From assembly GCF_042663585.1 (NCBI RefSeq), contig NZ_JBHTAN010000006.1, positions 1,488,001-1,552,000 on the forward strand: 64,000 bases of DNA, read 5' to 3'. This stretch comes from Natranaeroarchaeum sp042663585. GTDB lineage: Archaea; Halobacteriota; Halobacteria; Halobacteriales; Natronoarchaeaceae. Numbering within the stretch: position 1 is the stretch's first letter; each line of letters opens with the position of its first letter. Shown here in pieces: positions 52,176 to 60,461 of this stretch. Below the pieces are notes generated by a model. That model searched no databases. It was not told the origin of the DNA and was given only the letters and a program-made list of their open reading frames with translations. Both the position numbers and the translations under genes were made by a program.

Positions 52176-52904
52176 ATGACTGAGACCACTGCTGATTCGA
52201 AGAGCACGGAATCGTCCCCCGGAGCAGTCGTGCTAGCCTCCGGCGGAATGGACAGTGCGACTGCCGCCTACGAGGCCCGTGACCGCGGGTACGACCTCTA
52301 CTTGCTTCACACCTCCTACGGGCAGCGAACCGAGGACCGCGAACTGGAGTGTGCAAAATCGCTCGCCGAGAGCCTCGACGCCGAGGCGTTTCTCGCGATC
52401 GAGACGAGCCATCTCGAACGCATCGGTGCGTCGTCTCTCACCGACGACGATATCGACGTCGAGGACGCCGTCGAGACGCCAGACGACGAGATTCCCGACA
52501 CCTACGTTCCGTTCCGGAACGCGAACCTGCTCTCGATGGCGGTCTCCTACGCCGAGGCCAACGACTGCGAAGCCGTCTTCATCGGCGCTCACAGCGAGGA
52601 TTTCTCCGGCTATCCCGACTGCAGTCCTGCCTTTTTCGAGGCGTTCCAGTCGGTCGTCGACACGGGAACGAAACCCGAGACGGATATCACCGTCGAAGCG
52701 CCGTTCGTCGAGTGGTCGAAAACTGACATCGCAGAACGCGGCGTCGAACTCGACGTTCCTTACGAAGACACCTGGAGTTGTTATCGAGAAAACGCGCCTG
52801 CCTGTGGCACCTGTGATGCCTGCAAGTTCCGCCTGGAAGCGTTCCAGCGGATCGGCGTCCGGGATCCGGTCGAGTACGAACAGCGCCCGGAGTACGCCGA
52901 CTGA
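52176..52904 (+). CDS. queC: 7-cyano-7-deazaguanine synthase QueC
   Basis: A 242-residue PP-loop enzyme (SGGMDSATAA near 27-36) that turns CDG into preQ0 for archaeosine tRNA. The C-terminal zinc site reads C-x8-CGTCDAC ('CYRENAPACGTCDAC'). Start 52176 (MTETTADS) was chosen because the longer frame to 51957 crosses sequence without coding character. Partner genes queD/queE are not adjacent. Confidence 0.94.
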   Translation: MTETTADSKSTESSPGAVVLASGGMDSATAAYEARDRGYDLYLLHTSYGQRTEDRELECAKSLAESLDAEAFLAIETSHLERIGASSLTDDDIDVEDAVETPDDEIPDTYVPFRNANLLSMAVSYAEANDCEAVFIGAHSEDFSGYPDCSPAFFEAFQSVVDTGTKPETDITVEAPFVEWSKTDIAERGVELDVPYEDTWSCYRENAPACGTCDACKFRLEAFQRIGVRDPVEYEQRPEYAD

Positions 52905-52905
52905 T

Positions 52906-53847
52906 TCAGTCCATCCCCGCGGTCACAGTCTCGCTCTCCCCGTCACTGCGTCGTGACGTGCTCGCAAGGTAGATTCCGCCGAGAACGACCGCGCCGCCGA
53001 CGAGCGTCCCCACGGCGGGGATTTCCGTGAGGAAGAGCACCGCAAGGAGCGTCGCGCCGACCGGTTCCCCCAGCATGGTGATACCGACGACCGTCGAGCG
53101 GACGTGTTCGAGCGCCCAGTTGACGACCGTATGACCGAGCAGTCCCGGCCCCACCGCGAGCGCCAGAAAGAGTACCCACTCCCGAGGCGGATAGCCGAGC
53201 AGCGGGGCGCCCTGTGCGCCGACGACCGCGAGTAGCGTGACCGCACAACTGGCGTAAACGACGGTAACGTACGGAAAGACGGACACACGCTGGCGGATCG
53301 AGCGCCCGGCGAGCACGTAGCCGCCCGCGCTCACTGCGCCCACCAGCGCCAGCGTGTTCCCGAGGCGGGCGTCCCCCTCGACGGCCACCGATGCGCCGGG
53401 GTCAGCGAGCGTCATCACGGCCGCGCCACAGACCGTCAGGGCGACGCCGCCGAGGATCCGGCGGTCGATCCGCTCGTCGAGGAGGAGATACGCGCCGACG
53501 GCGACGAAGACCGGTTGGGTCTGGACGAGGGTAACCGAGGCCGCGACGCTCGTCCACTCCAGGCTCTCGAACCACGCCGCAAAGTGGATGCCAAGGGCGA
53601 CCCCGGCGACGACTGCCGAGAGCAGATCCCGCCGGGAGAGCAAACGGAACTCGGCCCGGCGCTCGCCGAGGGCGAAGGGGACGACGAACGCCAGCGTGAA
53701 CAGCACCCGATAGAGGGCGACGACGCTCGACGGCGCGGCACTCCAGCGGATCAGGATCGATGCGGCGCTCATCGCGACGACTGCTCCGGCCAGCGCCGCC
53801 ATCGGCGACACGTGTTTGCCAGTCCAGTCCGTCACGCGCCGGTACAC
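52906..53847 (-). CDS. DMT/EamA family transporter
   Basis: A 313-residue protein with ten predicted helices in two EamA repeats (about 15-145 and 165-295). The signatures are 'AASILIRWSAAPSSVVALYRVLFTLAF' and 'GHTVVNWALEHVRSTVVGITMLGEPVGA'. The substrate (metabolite or drug export) is unknown. It is convergent with queC with 1 nt between. Confidence 0.88.
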   Translation of the reverse strand: MYRRVTDWTGKHVSPMAALAGAVVAMSAASILIRWSAAPSSVVALYRVLFTLAFVVPFALGERRAEFRLLSRRDLLSAVVAGVALGIHFAAWFESLEWTSVAASVTLVQTQPVFVAVGAYLLLDERIDRRILGGVALTVCGAAVMTLADPGASVAVEGDARLGNTLALVGAVSAGGYVLAGRSIRQRVSVFPYVTVVYASCAVTLLAVVGAQGAPLLGYPPREWVLFLALAVGPGLLGHTVVNWALEHVRSTVVGITMLGEPVGATLLAVLFLTEIPAVGTLVGGAVVLGGIYLASTSRRSDGESETVTAGMD

Positions 53848-53913
53848 GGATTGACTGGCGTGTCGGAGCGGCTTACAGATTGTGGACGAGTGGGACGACT
53901 GCCCGACCGGCCG

Positions 53914-54420
53914 CTACTCCCGATTTTGTCGCCAGCTACCGCTCTCCAGTAGGTTTCGCGTCAACTGATGGCGCTTGCGGAACATCGGCACGAAGCCGAT
54001 ACCCGACAGCGGACTTATCGCGCGGCCGAGCGCCCCGAAAGGCAGTTCGTACTCGACGTTGTCCCGGAGCAGTGTCGTCTCTCCATCGGCGAAAAACGAG
54101 TGCGTGTGTTCCCACGATTCGAACGGGCCGCCCTCCATCGTGTCGGTGAACCAGGCCGCACCGTCTCGCTCCTCGCGTTCGGTAATCACGGAGGTCCAGG
54201 TCTGGCGCGGCCCGACGCCGAACGGCTGGACGGACATATGCAACTCCGAGCCGGCTTCGAGTATATCAGGATCCGGCTCGCCGTCCGGTCCGATCACCGA
54301 CTCGACTTCGAGGTGCATCCAGTCGGGCGTCAGTGCGAGGAGCCCCTGCTCGGTCGAGTGGAACTCCCAGACGTCGGAAAGGGGTGCGTGCACGCGTACC
54401 TCGCGTCGAAATTCGGCCAT
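53914..54420 (-). CDS. SRPBCC (START-like) family protein
   Basis: A 168-residue START-fold protein with 'FRREVRVHAPLSDVWEFHSTEQGLLAL' and 'MHLEVESV' and a C-terminal 'FRKRHQLTRNLLES' helix. The family binds hydrophobic ligands. Start 54420 (MAEFRREV) was chosen over 54465. No ligand is evident. Confidence 0.85.
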   Translation of the reverse strand: MAEFRREVRVHAPLSDVWEFHSTEQGLLALTPDWMHLEVESVIGPDGEPDPDILEAGSELHMSVQPFGVGPRQTWTSVITEREERDGAAWFTDTMEGGPFESWEHTHSFFADGETTLLRDNVEYELPFGALGRAISPLSGIGFVPMFRKRHQLTRNLLESGSWRQNRE

Positions 54421-54492
54421 ACCCACGCTTGGGAGCCTGACAGCAAAACACCCGTGGTCGTCCACGGCCCGAACGCGTCCCGGAGAGTCGCG

Positions 54493-54921
54493 TTACTTCA
54501 GTCGTTCCTGCAGGAACGATGGGTGGGCGGCTGTGACGCCCTCGATTTCGACCAGTTTGTCGCTGATGATGTCCGCCAAATCGTCTCCGTCGGCGGCTCT
54601 GACTTCCGCCATCAGCATGTGATCGCCGCTCGAACTGTACAGCGATTCTACCTCCTCAAGTTCCTTGATCTCACGCGTCGCCTCGACGTACTCGTCGCTC
54701 TCGACGTCTAGCCCCACGAGCGCGATGCTCTTGCTCGCCAGTTTCTTCGGATCGACGTCAGCCGAGTAACCGATGATGACGCCGTCCTCCTCGAGCTGAT
54801 CGATATACTTCCGAACCGTGGGCTTCGAGACATCCGCCCGCTCCGCTATCTCCGCATAGGACGCTTTGGCGTCCTCTTCGAGAACTGAGAGAATACGGTT
54901 TGCTGTCGACTCGCTACTCAT
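54493..54921 (-). CDS. Lrp/AsnC family transcriptional regulator
   Basis: A 142-residue regulator with an N-terminal HTH (about 5-55, 'ASYAEIAERADVSKPTVRKYIDQLEEDGVI') and a C-terminal RAM domain for amino-acid binding and oligomerisation. It lies 255 nt downstream of porB on the same strand. TATA-like ATATTTTGC follows the start upstream (54938-54946). Regulation of porAB or amino-acid genes is plausible but unproven. Confidence 0.92.
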   Translation of the reverse strand: MSSESTANRILSVLEEDAKASYAEIAERADVSKPTVRKYIDQLEEDGVIIGYSADVDPKKLASKSIALVGLDVESDEYVEATREIKELEEVESLYSSSGDHMLMAEVRAADGDDLADIISDKLVEIEGVTAAHPSFLQERLK

Positions 54922-55176
54922 ACGTACATATTTTGCGGCAGAGGGAAAATATCTTTTGAATCCGTTAAGGGACCTTCGCTGCAAAGAGTGGACGATTCCA
55001 AGAAGTGTAGAATCTGCCAATGTAACCATACGACGGCGTCTGTTACGGGCCATTGATCGGTAGCTACCCCGACAGTAGCGGTGCACGAACACAGTCCAGT
55101 GATGTTGGTGTGTCGACACGATAGGAGCAATGCTTCTCTACGGTGGACGCGCAAAAAATGGCCGTTGCTAAACTGA

Positions 55177-56118
55177 TCAGGCGTGTCGGTCGAGCAGGTC
55201 GTAGGACCGCTGGTCGTCCCAGTCGTAGTCCTCGTCGAAGTACCGCTCTGCGAGCGGTTCCTCGGGCATCTCGCCGATAGCCTTCTTTTCTTCCTGGTAG
55301 GACGGTCGGTCCTCGTCGACGTAGAAGCGTCCAGTGAGAACTTCGCCCTCGTGGAGGGCGTCCTCTGCTTCGTACATCATCTCGGACGCTTCGCGACGGT
55401 CCGTGATGTCGAAGTCGTAGTCGTCGTTGTCCTGGATATCGATGTAGGGGACGTACTGCTTTGCGTCCTTGTTCCAGGTGGGACACTGGGTCAGGAAGTC
55501 CACGTGTGCGAAGCCGTCGTGCTCGATGGCTTCGACGAGAATTTCCTTGGCCTGGTTCGGGTTGACCGCAGCCGTTCGCGCGACGTAGGACGACCCGGAC
55601 GTCAGCGAGAGGCTGAGCGGTCGGATCGGCGTCTTCGCGCTACCGTGGGGCTGGGTCTTCGATTTGTGGCCCTTGGGACTGGTCGGGGACGTCTGTCCCT
55701 TCGTCAGCCCGAAGATCTCGTTGTTGAACACGATATACGTCATATCGTGGTTCTCGCGGGCGCTGTGCATGAAGTGGTTGCCACCGATACCGTAGCCGTC
55801 ACCGTCACCGCCAGCGGCGATGACTTCGAGGCCGGGGTTCGCCAGCTTTGCCGCGCGGGCGACCGGCAGCGAACGGCCGTGGATGGTGTGGAACCCGTAG
55901 CTGTCCAGATAGCTGTTCAGTTTCCCGGAACAGCCGATACCTGTACAAAGCAGCGTCTCTTCGGGCGTACGACCGACTTCCGGCAGTGCCTGTTTCAGCG
56001 CCTTGAGGACGCCGAAGTCACCGCAGCCAGGACACCACGTCGGCTGGGGCTCGATGCCGGGCGTGTACTCCTCTCGCTCGATTTCGCGTTCTTCACCGAT
56101 TGCGTTGAATGCACTCAT
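55177..56118 (-). CDS. porB: Pyruvate (2-oxoacid):ferredoxin oxidoreductase beta subunit
   Basis: A 313-residue TPP-binding subunit with Cys in 'TWCPGCGDFG', 'CTGIGCSGK' and 'TQCPTW' for a [4Fe-4S] cluster. The TPP motif is 'GGDGDGYGIGGNHF...VFNN'. It oxidises pyruvate to acetyl-CoA with ferredoxin. It lies 16 nt downstream of porA. Assignment to pyruvate rather than 2-oxoglutarate rests on the alpha subunit's N-terminal sequence. Confidence 0.9.
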   Translation of the reverse strand: MSAFNAIGEEREIEREEYTPGIEPQPTWCPGCGDFGVLKALKQALPEVGRTPEETLLCTGIGCSGKLNSYLDSYGFHTIHGRSLPVARAAKLANPGLEVIAAGGDGDGYGIGGNHFMHSARENHDMTYIVFNNEIFGLTKGQTSPTSPKGHKSKTQPHGSAKTPIRPLSLSLTSGSSYVARTAAVNPNQAKEILVEAIEHDGFAHVDFLTQCPTWNKDAKQYVPYIDIQDNDDYDFDITDRREASEMMYEAEDALHEGEVLTGRFYVDEDRPSYQEEKKAIGEMPEEPLAERYFDEDYDWDDQRSYDLLDRHA

Positions 56119-56134
56119 ATGTGAATCTCCTCGT

Positions 56135-58030
56135 TTAGTCCCCCGCCGCGGAACGAATCTCGGTTCGGTTTACCGGCGATTCGTCCGCGCCGTTGATCTG
56201 TGCCTCGAATGCTTCGACGACCTCCTCGGGTTCGAACGGGTTCCCGTCGTACTTGAGGAAGCTCGTCAACTTCTCGCCGAAGCGACCGAGCTCTTTCTGA
56301 GTGAGGCCGCGGAACTGTGCGGAGGCGTTCATCTCGACGATCATCGCCTCGTCGACGCTCTCCAGGAACTCGGTCATCTCTGCGGCCGGATACGGCATCA
56401 TGTCGCTGACGCCGATCGACTTGACGGAGACGCCGTTCTCGTTGAGACGGTCGACGGCTTCCTCGACGGTCCCCTGCTGAGTCCCCCAGGTGATGAGGCC
56501 GTAGTCAGCGTCCTCCGGCCCGCGATAGCTCTGGGTGGACTCGTGCTCGTCGTCGAGTTCCTCTCGGATCGACTCGAGTTTCTGCATCCGACGGCCCATC
56601 TGCGCGACGCGGTTGTCGGGGTCCTCGTCGATGTGACCGGCCTTGTTGTGTTCGTTACCGGTTGCCAGATAGCGACCGCCCTTCTGCCCAGGCAGCGAGC
56701 GCGGGCTGACACCGTCGTCGGTGTCGTGGAGGAAGCGGTTGAACTTGCCCGACGCGTCGTGGGCCGCCTCGGCGAGTTCCTCCTCGGAGAGGACGCTGCC
56801 GGGGTCGGCATCGACAGGTCGGTCGAAGAAGCTCTTGGCGACGTTGCGGTTCTCGCCGGAGAGCTTCTGATCGATGATGACGATAGCCGGGATCTGGTAG
56901 TCGTAGGCTATCTTGAACGCCAGTCGCGTCTGGTCGTACGCCTCGGCGGGATCCGCCGGTGCGAAGACGACGCGGTTGGAGTCACCCTGACTCGTGTACA
57001 GGATGTGTTCGAGGTCGCCCTGTTCGGGTTTGGTCGGCAGACCCGTCGACGGGCCCGCGCGCATCGCTTCGATCAGGACGATCGGCGTCTCGGTCATCTC
57101 CGCGAGTCCGAGCGGTTCGGACATCAGCGCGAAGCCACCGCCGGACGATCCGGACATGGACTTGACACCGGCGTGGCTCGCACCGACTGCGAGCGCCGCT
57201 GCCGCGATCTCGTCTTCGACCTGCTCGGCGATACCGCCGAAGTCCGGCAGGTTCTGGGACATGATCGCGAAGACGTCTGTCCACGGTGTCATCGGGTAGC
57301 CCGCGATGAACCGACAGCCAGCGTCGAGCGCACCGTACGCAACGCCGTTAGACCCGGAGACGAGTACCTGCTGTTCCTCGTGCTCGCCCTTCGGAACGCG
57401 GAGGTCGTGCTCGAACTCGTACTCCTCGTTGGTCATCTCGTACGCGTCGTGGAGCACGTCGAGGTTGGCGTCGAGCATGTCGCCGCCCATAGCGTCCGAC
57501 ATGAGGTTCTCGACTTCGTCGAGTTCCATGTCGAGTAGCGCCGCGGTGACGCCGACACCGGCGGTGTTGCGCATGATTTCTCGGCCGTGTTCTTTGGCGA
57601 GCTCGCGGAGATTGATGTCGAAGACGTGCCAGTTGTTCTCCTCGGCACGCTCGTCGAACTCGGGGATATCGTCCTTGTCGAGCATTCCCGAGTCGTAGAC
57701 GATGATGCCACCTTCTCGTAGTTCGTCGAGGTTTTCTTCAAGCGGTTTGAGTTCCTCCTCGCCGTAATAGGCGTCCTCCTTCGGGTTCCGAGCGAAGGAG
57801 TCACCCAGTGCAAGCAGGAAGTTATAGCCGTCCCCTCGCGATTTGACGTTTTCCTCAGCGGCCCGGATTTCGACGTACGTGTGGCCACCGCGGATTCGCG
57901 ACGGGTAATGACGATGCGTGAATACGTTCAGCCCTGATCGCATCAAGGCCTTTGCAAAGTTCTGACTTGTCGAGTCGATTCCGTCTCCGGAACCTCCCGC
58001 GATTCGCCAGATGAGTTCGTCGTTAGTCAT
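56135..58030 (-). CDS. porA: Pyruvate (2-oxoacid):ferredoxin oxidoreductase alpha subunit
   Basis: A 631-residue fused gamma-alpha subunit. The N-terminal part opens with 'IAGGSGDGIDSTSQNFAKALMRSGLNVFTHRHYPSRIRGG', which from memory fits the haloarchaeal PorA group rather than KorA (GEAGDGIDSTGK). The alpha domain follows, with 'GNEHNKAGHIDEDP' and a C-terminal TK_C-like domain. The AT-rich gap upstream (58031-58206) probably holds its promoter (ATCTTTAGACA near 58063-58073, minus strand). Confidence 0.9.
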   Translation of the reverse strand: MTNDELIWRIAGGSGDGIDSTSQNFAKALMRSGLNVFTHRHYPSRIRGGHTYVEIRAAEENVKSRGDGYNFLLALGDSFARNPKEDAYYGEEELKPLEENLDELREGGIIVYDSGMLDKDDIPEFDERAEENNWHVFDINLRELAKEHGREIMRNTAGVGVTAALLDMELDEVENLMSDAMGGDMLDANLDVLHDAYEMTNEEYEFEHDLRVPKGEHEEQQVLVSGSNGVAYGALDAGCRFIAGYPMTPWTDVFAIMSQNLPDFGGIAEQVEDEIAAAALAVGASHAGVKSMSGSSGGGFALMSEPLGLAEMTETPIVLIEAMRAGPSTGLPTKPEQGDLEHILYTSQGDSNRVVFAPADPAEAYDQTRLAFKIAYDYQIPAIVIIDQKLSGENRNVAKSFFDRPVDADPGSVLSEEELAEAAHDASGKFNRFLHDTDDGVSPRSLPGQKGGRYLATGNEHNKAGHIDEDPDNRVAQMGRRMQKLESIREELDDEHESTQSYRGPEDADYGLITWGTQQGTVEEAVDRLNENGVSVKSIGVSDMMPYPAAEMTEFLESVDEAMIVEMNASAQFRGLTQKELGRFGEKLTSFLKYDGNPFEPEEVVEAFEAQINGADESPVNRTEIRSAAGD

Positions 58031-58206
58031 AATTCATACCCGGCCCACCGCAGGCCAGCAGTGTCTAAAGATTTGGAGTGACCCGAACTAAAGCCTTTGC
58101 TATCCTTTGCCAAGGAATTATTATGAAGATTCGATTATAAACCTTTATCCATTATAAATAATCATTTGGGAACCCGATATTCACCAAACGTTCGATTACC
58201 TGTCGG

Positions 58207-59004
58207 TTAATTTACTGGACTGAACTCACTCGCTAAACCCTCCAGCGAGTCGTGATGCTCGGTCGTATGTGGTGCAGTCAGTGGCGAGACGCTGACGTTC
58301 CCGTCGACGACTGCCCGCCGATCGGTTCCCTCTGGGTCCTCGATATCCGCTTCGGCCATCCGTTCCCAGATCCGGTCGTGTAGTCGGATCGAATCGCCGT
58401 TATGAGTCGCATCCATGTCGTAGACGTGTGAGGGACGGGTGACCTCCATCTTCACAGTGTCGTCGCCCGGAATCGGCGCGTTGACGTTGAGGTAGTCCGC
58501 CTGATCGAAGACGCCTGCGTCGATGGCGTGGTCCGCGAGATACTCCGTCGCCCGGACCGCCTCCCCGTAGTCCTCGCGCGTGACCTCGACCTCGTGGAAC
58601 GCCAGATCACCGGTCGGAACGTACAGCGAGACGGCGATAGCGGGAACGCCAAAGAAGGCCGCCTCGACGGCGGCGCTGACCGTCCCCGACCGACCGAGGA
58701 CGTACTGACCAAGGTTTGCGCCGCGGTTACAGCCCGAGACCACCAGGTCGGGATACGGCCCGATGGCCTCCAGTCCTGCGACGACGCAGTCCGACGGCGT
58801 TCCGCGGATCGCATAGCCCAACTCGTGCTCTTCGATCTCGACTTCCGTCGAAATCGCTCGCCCGACAGCGCTTTGATCGTCTGCCGGCGCGACGACAGTG
58901 ACGTTGCCGACATCCGACAGCGCGTCGTGTAGCGCCCGGATGCCGATGCTACCGATCCCGTCGTCGTTCGTCAGCAAGATCTCTAGCTCGTCGTTCCCGT
59001 TCAT
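58207..59004 (-). CDS. surE: 5'/3'-nucleotidase SurE
   Basis: A 265-residue metal-dependent phosphatase on nucleoside monophosphates. It has the acidic metal site 'LLTNDDGIGSIG' at the N-terminus, 'VSGCNRGANLG' and 'TPSDCV'. The start at 59004 (MNGNDELEILLTNDDG) was chosen; 59010 is equally close. Longer frames add an unrelated N-terminus. Confidence 0.94.
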   Translation of the reverse strand: MNGNDELEILLTNDDGIGSIGIRALHDALSDVGNVTVVAPADDQSAVGRAISTEVEIEEHELGYAIRGTPSDCVVAGLEAIGPYPDLVVSGCNRGANLGQYVLGRSGTVSAAVEAAFFGVPAIAVSLYVPTGDLAFHEVEVTREDYGEAVRATEYLADHAIDAGVFDQADYLNVNAPIPGDDTVKMEVTRPSHVYDMDATHNGDSIRLHDRIWERMAEADIEDPEGTDRRAVVDGNVSVSPLTAPHTTEHHDSLEGLASEFSPVN

Positions 59005-59181
59005 GCACATAGCGTCGAACGCGGGAGCGAAAAGCACTCCGGTAGCGACATCGAGAGATGTCTGAACCGACTTTCTGGAACCAGGCAATAGGAACTCAAC
59101 AGGCTAATGATCAACCCCACTACAGGCGACGAAGTGACGCCGGTTTGCGGCGCTCACGAGTTTGTTCGCGACCTAAAATAG

Positions 59182-59195
59182 TGGACTCGCCGGGA
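59182..59195. repeat. 14-bp duplicate of the tRNA-Ala 3' end
   Basis: TGGACTCGCCGGGA at 59182-59195 matches exactly the last 14 nt of tRNA-Ala (59265-59278, minus strand). The repeats are 83 bp apart, and a haloarchaeal short repeat (GCAAACGCGCAGCGTTTGCG) lies between them. The layout is that of an attachment site or integration scar. No integrase gene is in the window. Confidence 0.55.
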
Positions 59196-59264
59196 CTGAG
59201 CAAACGCGCAGCGTTTGCGAGGGTCGGCGAGACCATAGACTGACGAACGATGTGAGGATGGAAA

Positions 59265-59336
59265 TGGACTCGCCGGGATTTGAACCCGGGGCCTTCCCCG
59301 TGCCAGGGGGATGATCTACCACTGATCTACGAGCCC
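59265..59336 (-). tRNA. tRNA-Ala(GGC)
   Basis: Minus-strand cloverleaf of 72 nt: acceptor GGGCTCG/CGAGTCC (one G-U), D arm GATC-AGTGGTA-GATC, anticodon stem TCCCC/GGGGA with loop CTGGCAC (anticodon GGC, Ala), variable AGGCC and T arm CCGGG-TTCAAAT-CCCGG. The discriminator base is A and CCA is not encoded. Confidence 0.95.
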
Positions 59337-59359
59337 GCGTCGACGATGAGACGTTCCCG

Positions 59360-59880
59360 ATGGGGATAAATAAACCCCTCGAATTACTCGAGCGGGAGGA
59401 CTCGTCGCCGGGCGGCACGATAGAGAACGGCAAACAGGCGACGAATCTGCTCGTCGGCACGATATACGCTCTGGTGGTGATGCTTTCCTCTTGCTGACGA
59501 GGCTCGTCGCCGTACTGAGCGGGCTATCGCTGGCGTTCGAACCGTTCGGCTGGGCCATACGTCGGTGGGATGGCCGTCGAGATCTACTCGGGCTTTCTCA
59601 ACCCCTACGCGGAAAGGGACTTGATCACGACCTTCCTCATCGGTTTTAGAGGATGTGCGCCCGACGCGGACACGCGGGCCCGACTGGCGGAGCGCTCGGA
59701 GACGTTCCGTCAGCGACAGGGGAAAGCCGAAGAGTGCGAGTCCGACGTGACGAACGGGTCGGCCGACCGCGATTCGCCGGCACGCCTGAGCCTCTACGGT
59801 CGGTCTCCGTGTGACGCCCTGACGCCCCGGCGAGAAGAGGTCGCAATGCTTTTGAGCACCACGAGCAAGGGTTAGGTGGG
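59360..59880 (+). other. Gap with fragmentary coding-like ORFs; possible broken small gene
   Basis: The 663-nt gap 59337-59999 has no intact recognisable gene. A 45-codon ORF from ATG 59360 ends 'ATNLLVGTIYALVVMLSSC'. In another frame from about 59479 the hydrophobic 'AFLLLTRLVAVLSGLSLAFEPFGW' continues, so one base change in length would join them into a membrane-protein-like stretch. A separate ORF 59570-59875 (101 codons) has acidic, GC3-rich composition. The first ATG overlaps the tRNA promoter, which weakens the case. Confidence 0.3.
59366..59374 (-). promoter_or_regulatory. TATA box of tRNA-Ala
   Basis: Minus-strand TTTATTTAT, centred about 34 nt upstream of the tRNA 5' end, a normal archaeal tRNA promoter spacing. 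Confidence 0.65.
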
Positions 59881-59999
59881 AACAACACGGCCGCAAATCT
59901 GACTCGCCGTCCGTTTGGGCGGCTTGGGATTGCGGAAGTGAACCCGGCCCACCGGCCGGAGTATCGTTGAGCGGTCTGTGCGGTTCCTATCCTCAAACT

Positions 60000-60461
60000 A
60001 TGGCACGAATGCATACAAGTCGCCGCGGATCGGCCGGTTCCGATCACCCGGCGGCAGACGAACCCCCGGAGTGGAGCGACGTCGACGCCGACGCAATCGA
60101 AGAGCGCGTCGTCGAGTTGGCAGAACAGGGACACAGCGCGAGCGAGATCGGTCTCGTCCTTCGCGACGAAGGCGTCAAAGGGACGCCGATCCCGAACGTC
60201 AAGCTCGCGACCGACAAGAAAGTATCCGAGATTCTCGAGGAGAACGACGCTGACCCGGATCTTCCCGAGGACCTGTACAATCTTCTCGTCCGCGCCGTGC
60301 GGCTCTACGAACACGTCGAAGAGAACCCGCAAGACCACCAGAACAAGCGTGCGCTACAGAACACCGAGTCGAAGGTTCGCCGTCTGGCCAACTACTATCG
60401 CGGCGACAAGATCGACGAAGACTTCGATTACACCTACGAGAACGCTGTCGAGCTAATCTAG
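60000..60461 (+). CDS. rps15: 30S ribosomal protein S15
   Basis: A 153-residue archaeal uS15 with an N-terminal archaeal extension ('MARMHTSRRGSAGSDHP'), the helix bundle 'ELAEQGHSASEIGLVLRDEGVKGTPIPNVKLAT' and the C-terminal 'NKRALQNTESKVRRLANYYR' RNA-binding region. It is the first gene of the rps15-recJ-like-pcc1-rps3ae run, each gene abutting or overlapping the next. Confidence 0.97.
   Translation: MARMHTSRRGSAGSDHPAADEPPEWSDVDADAIEERVVELAEQGHSASEIGLVLRDEGVKGTPIPNVKLATDKKVSEILEENDADPDLPEDLYNLLVRAVRLYEHVEENPQDHQNKRALQNTESKVRRLANYYRGDKIDEDFDYTYENAVELI

Noticed and set aside
56003..57538. 511-codon plus-strand ORF opposite porA/porB
   Set aside because: Antisense shadow spanning two real genes and their junction.
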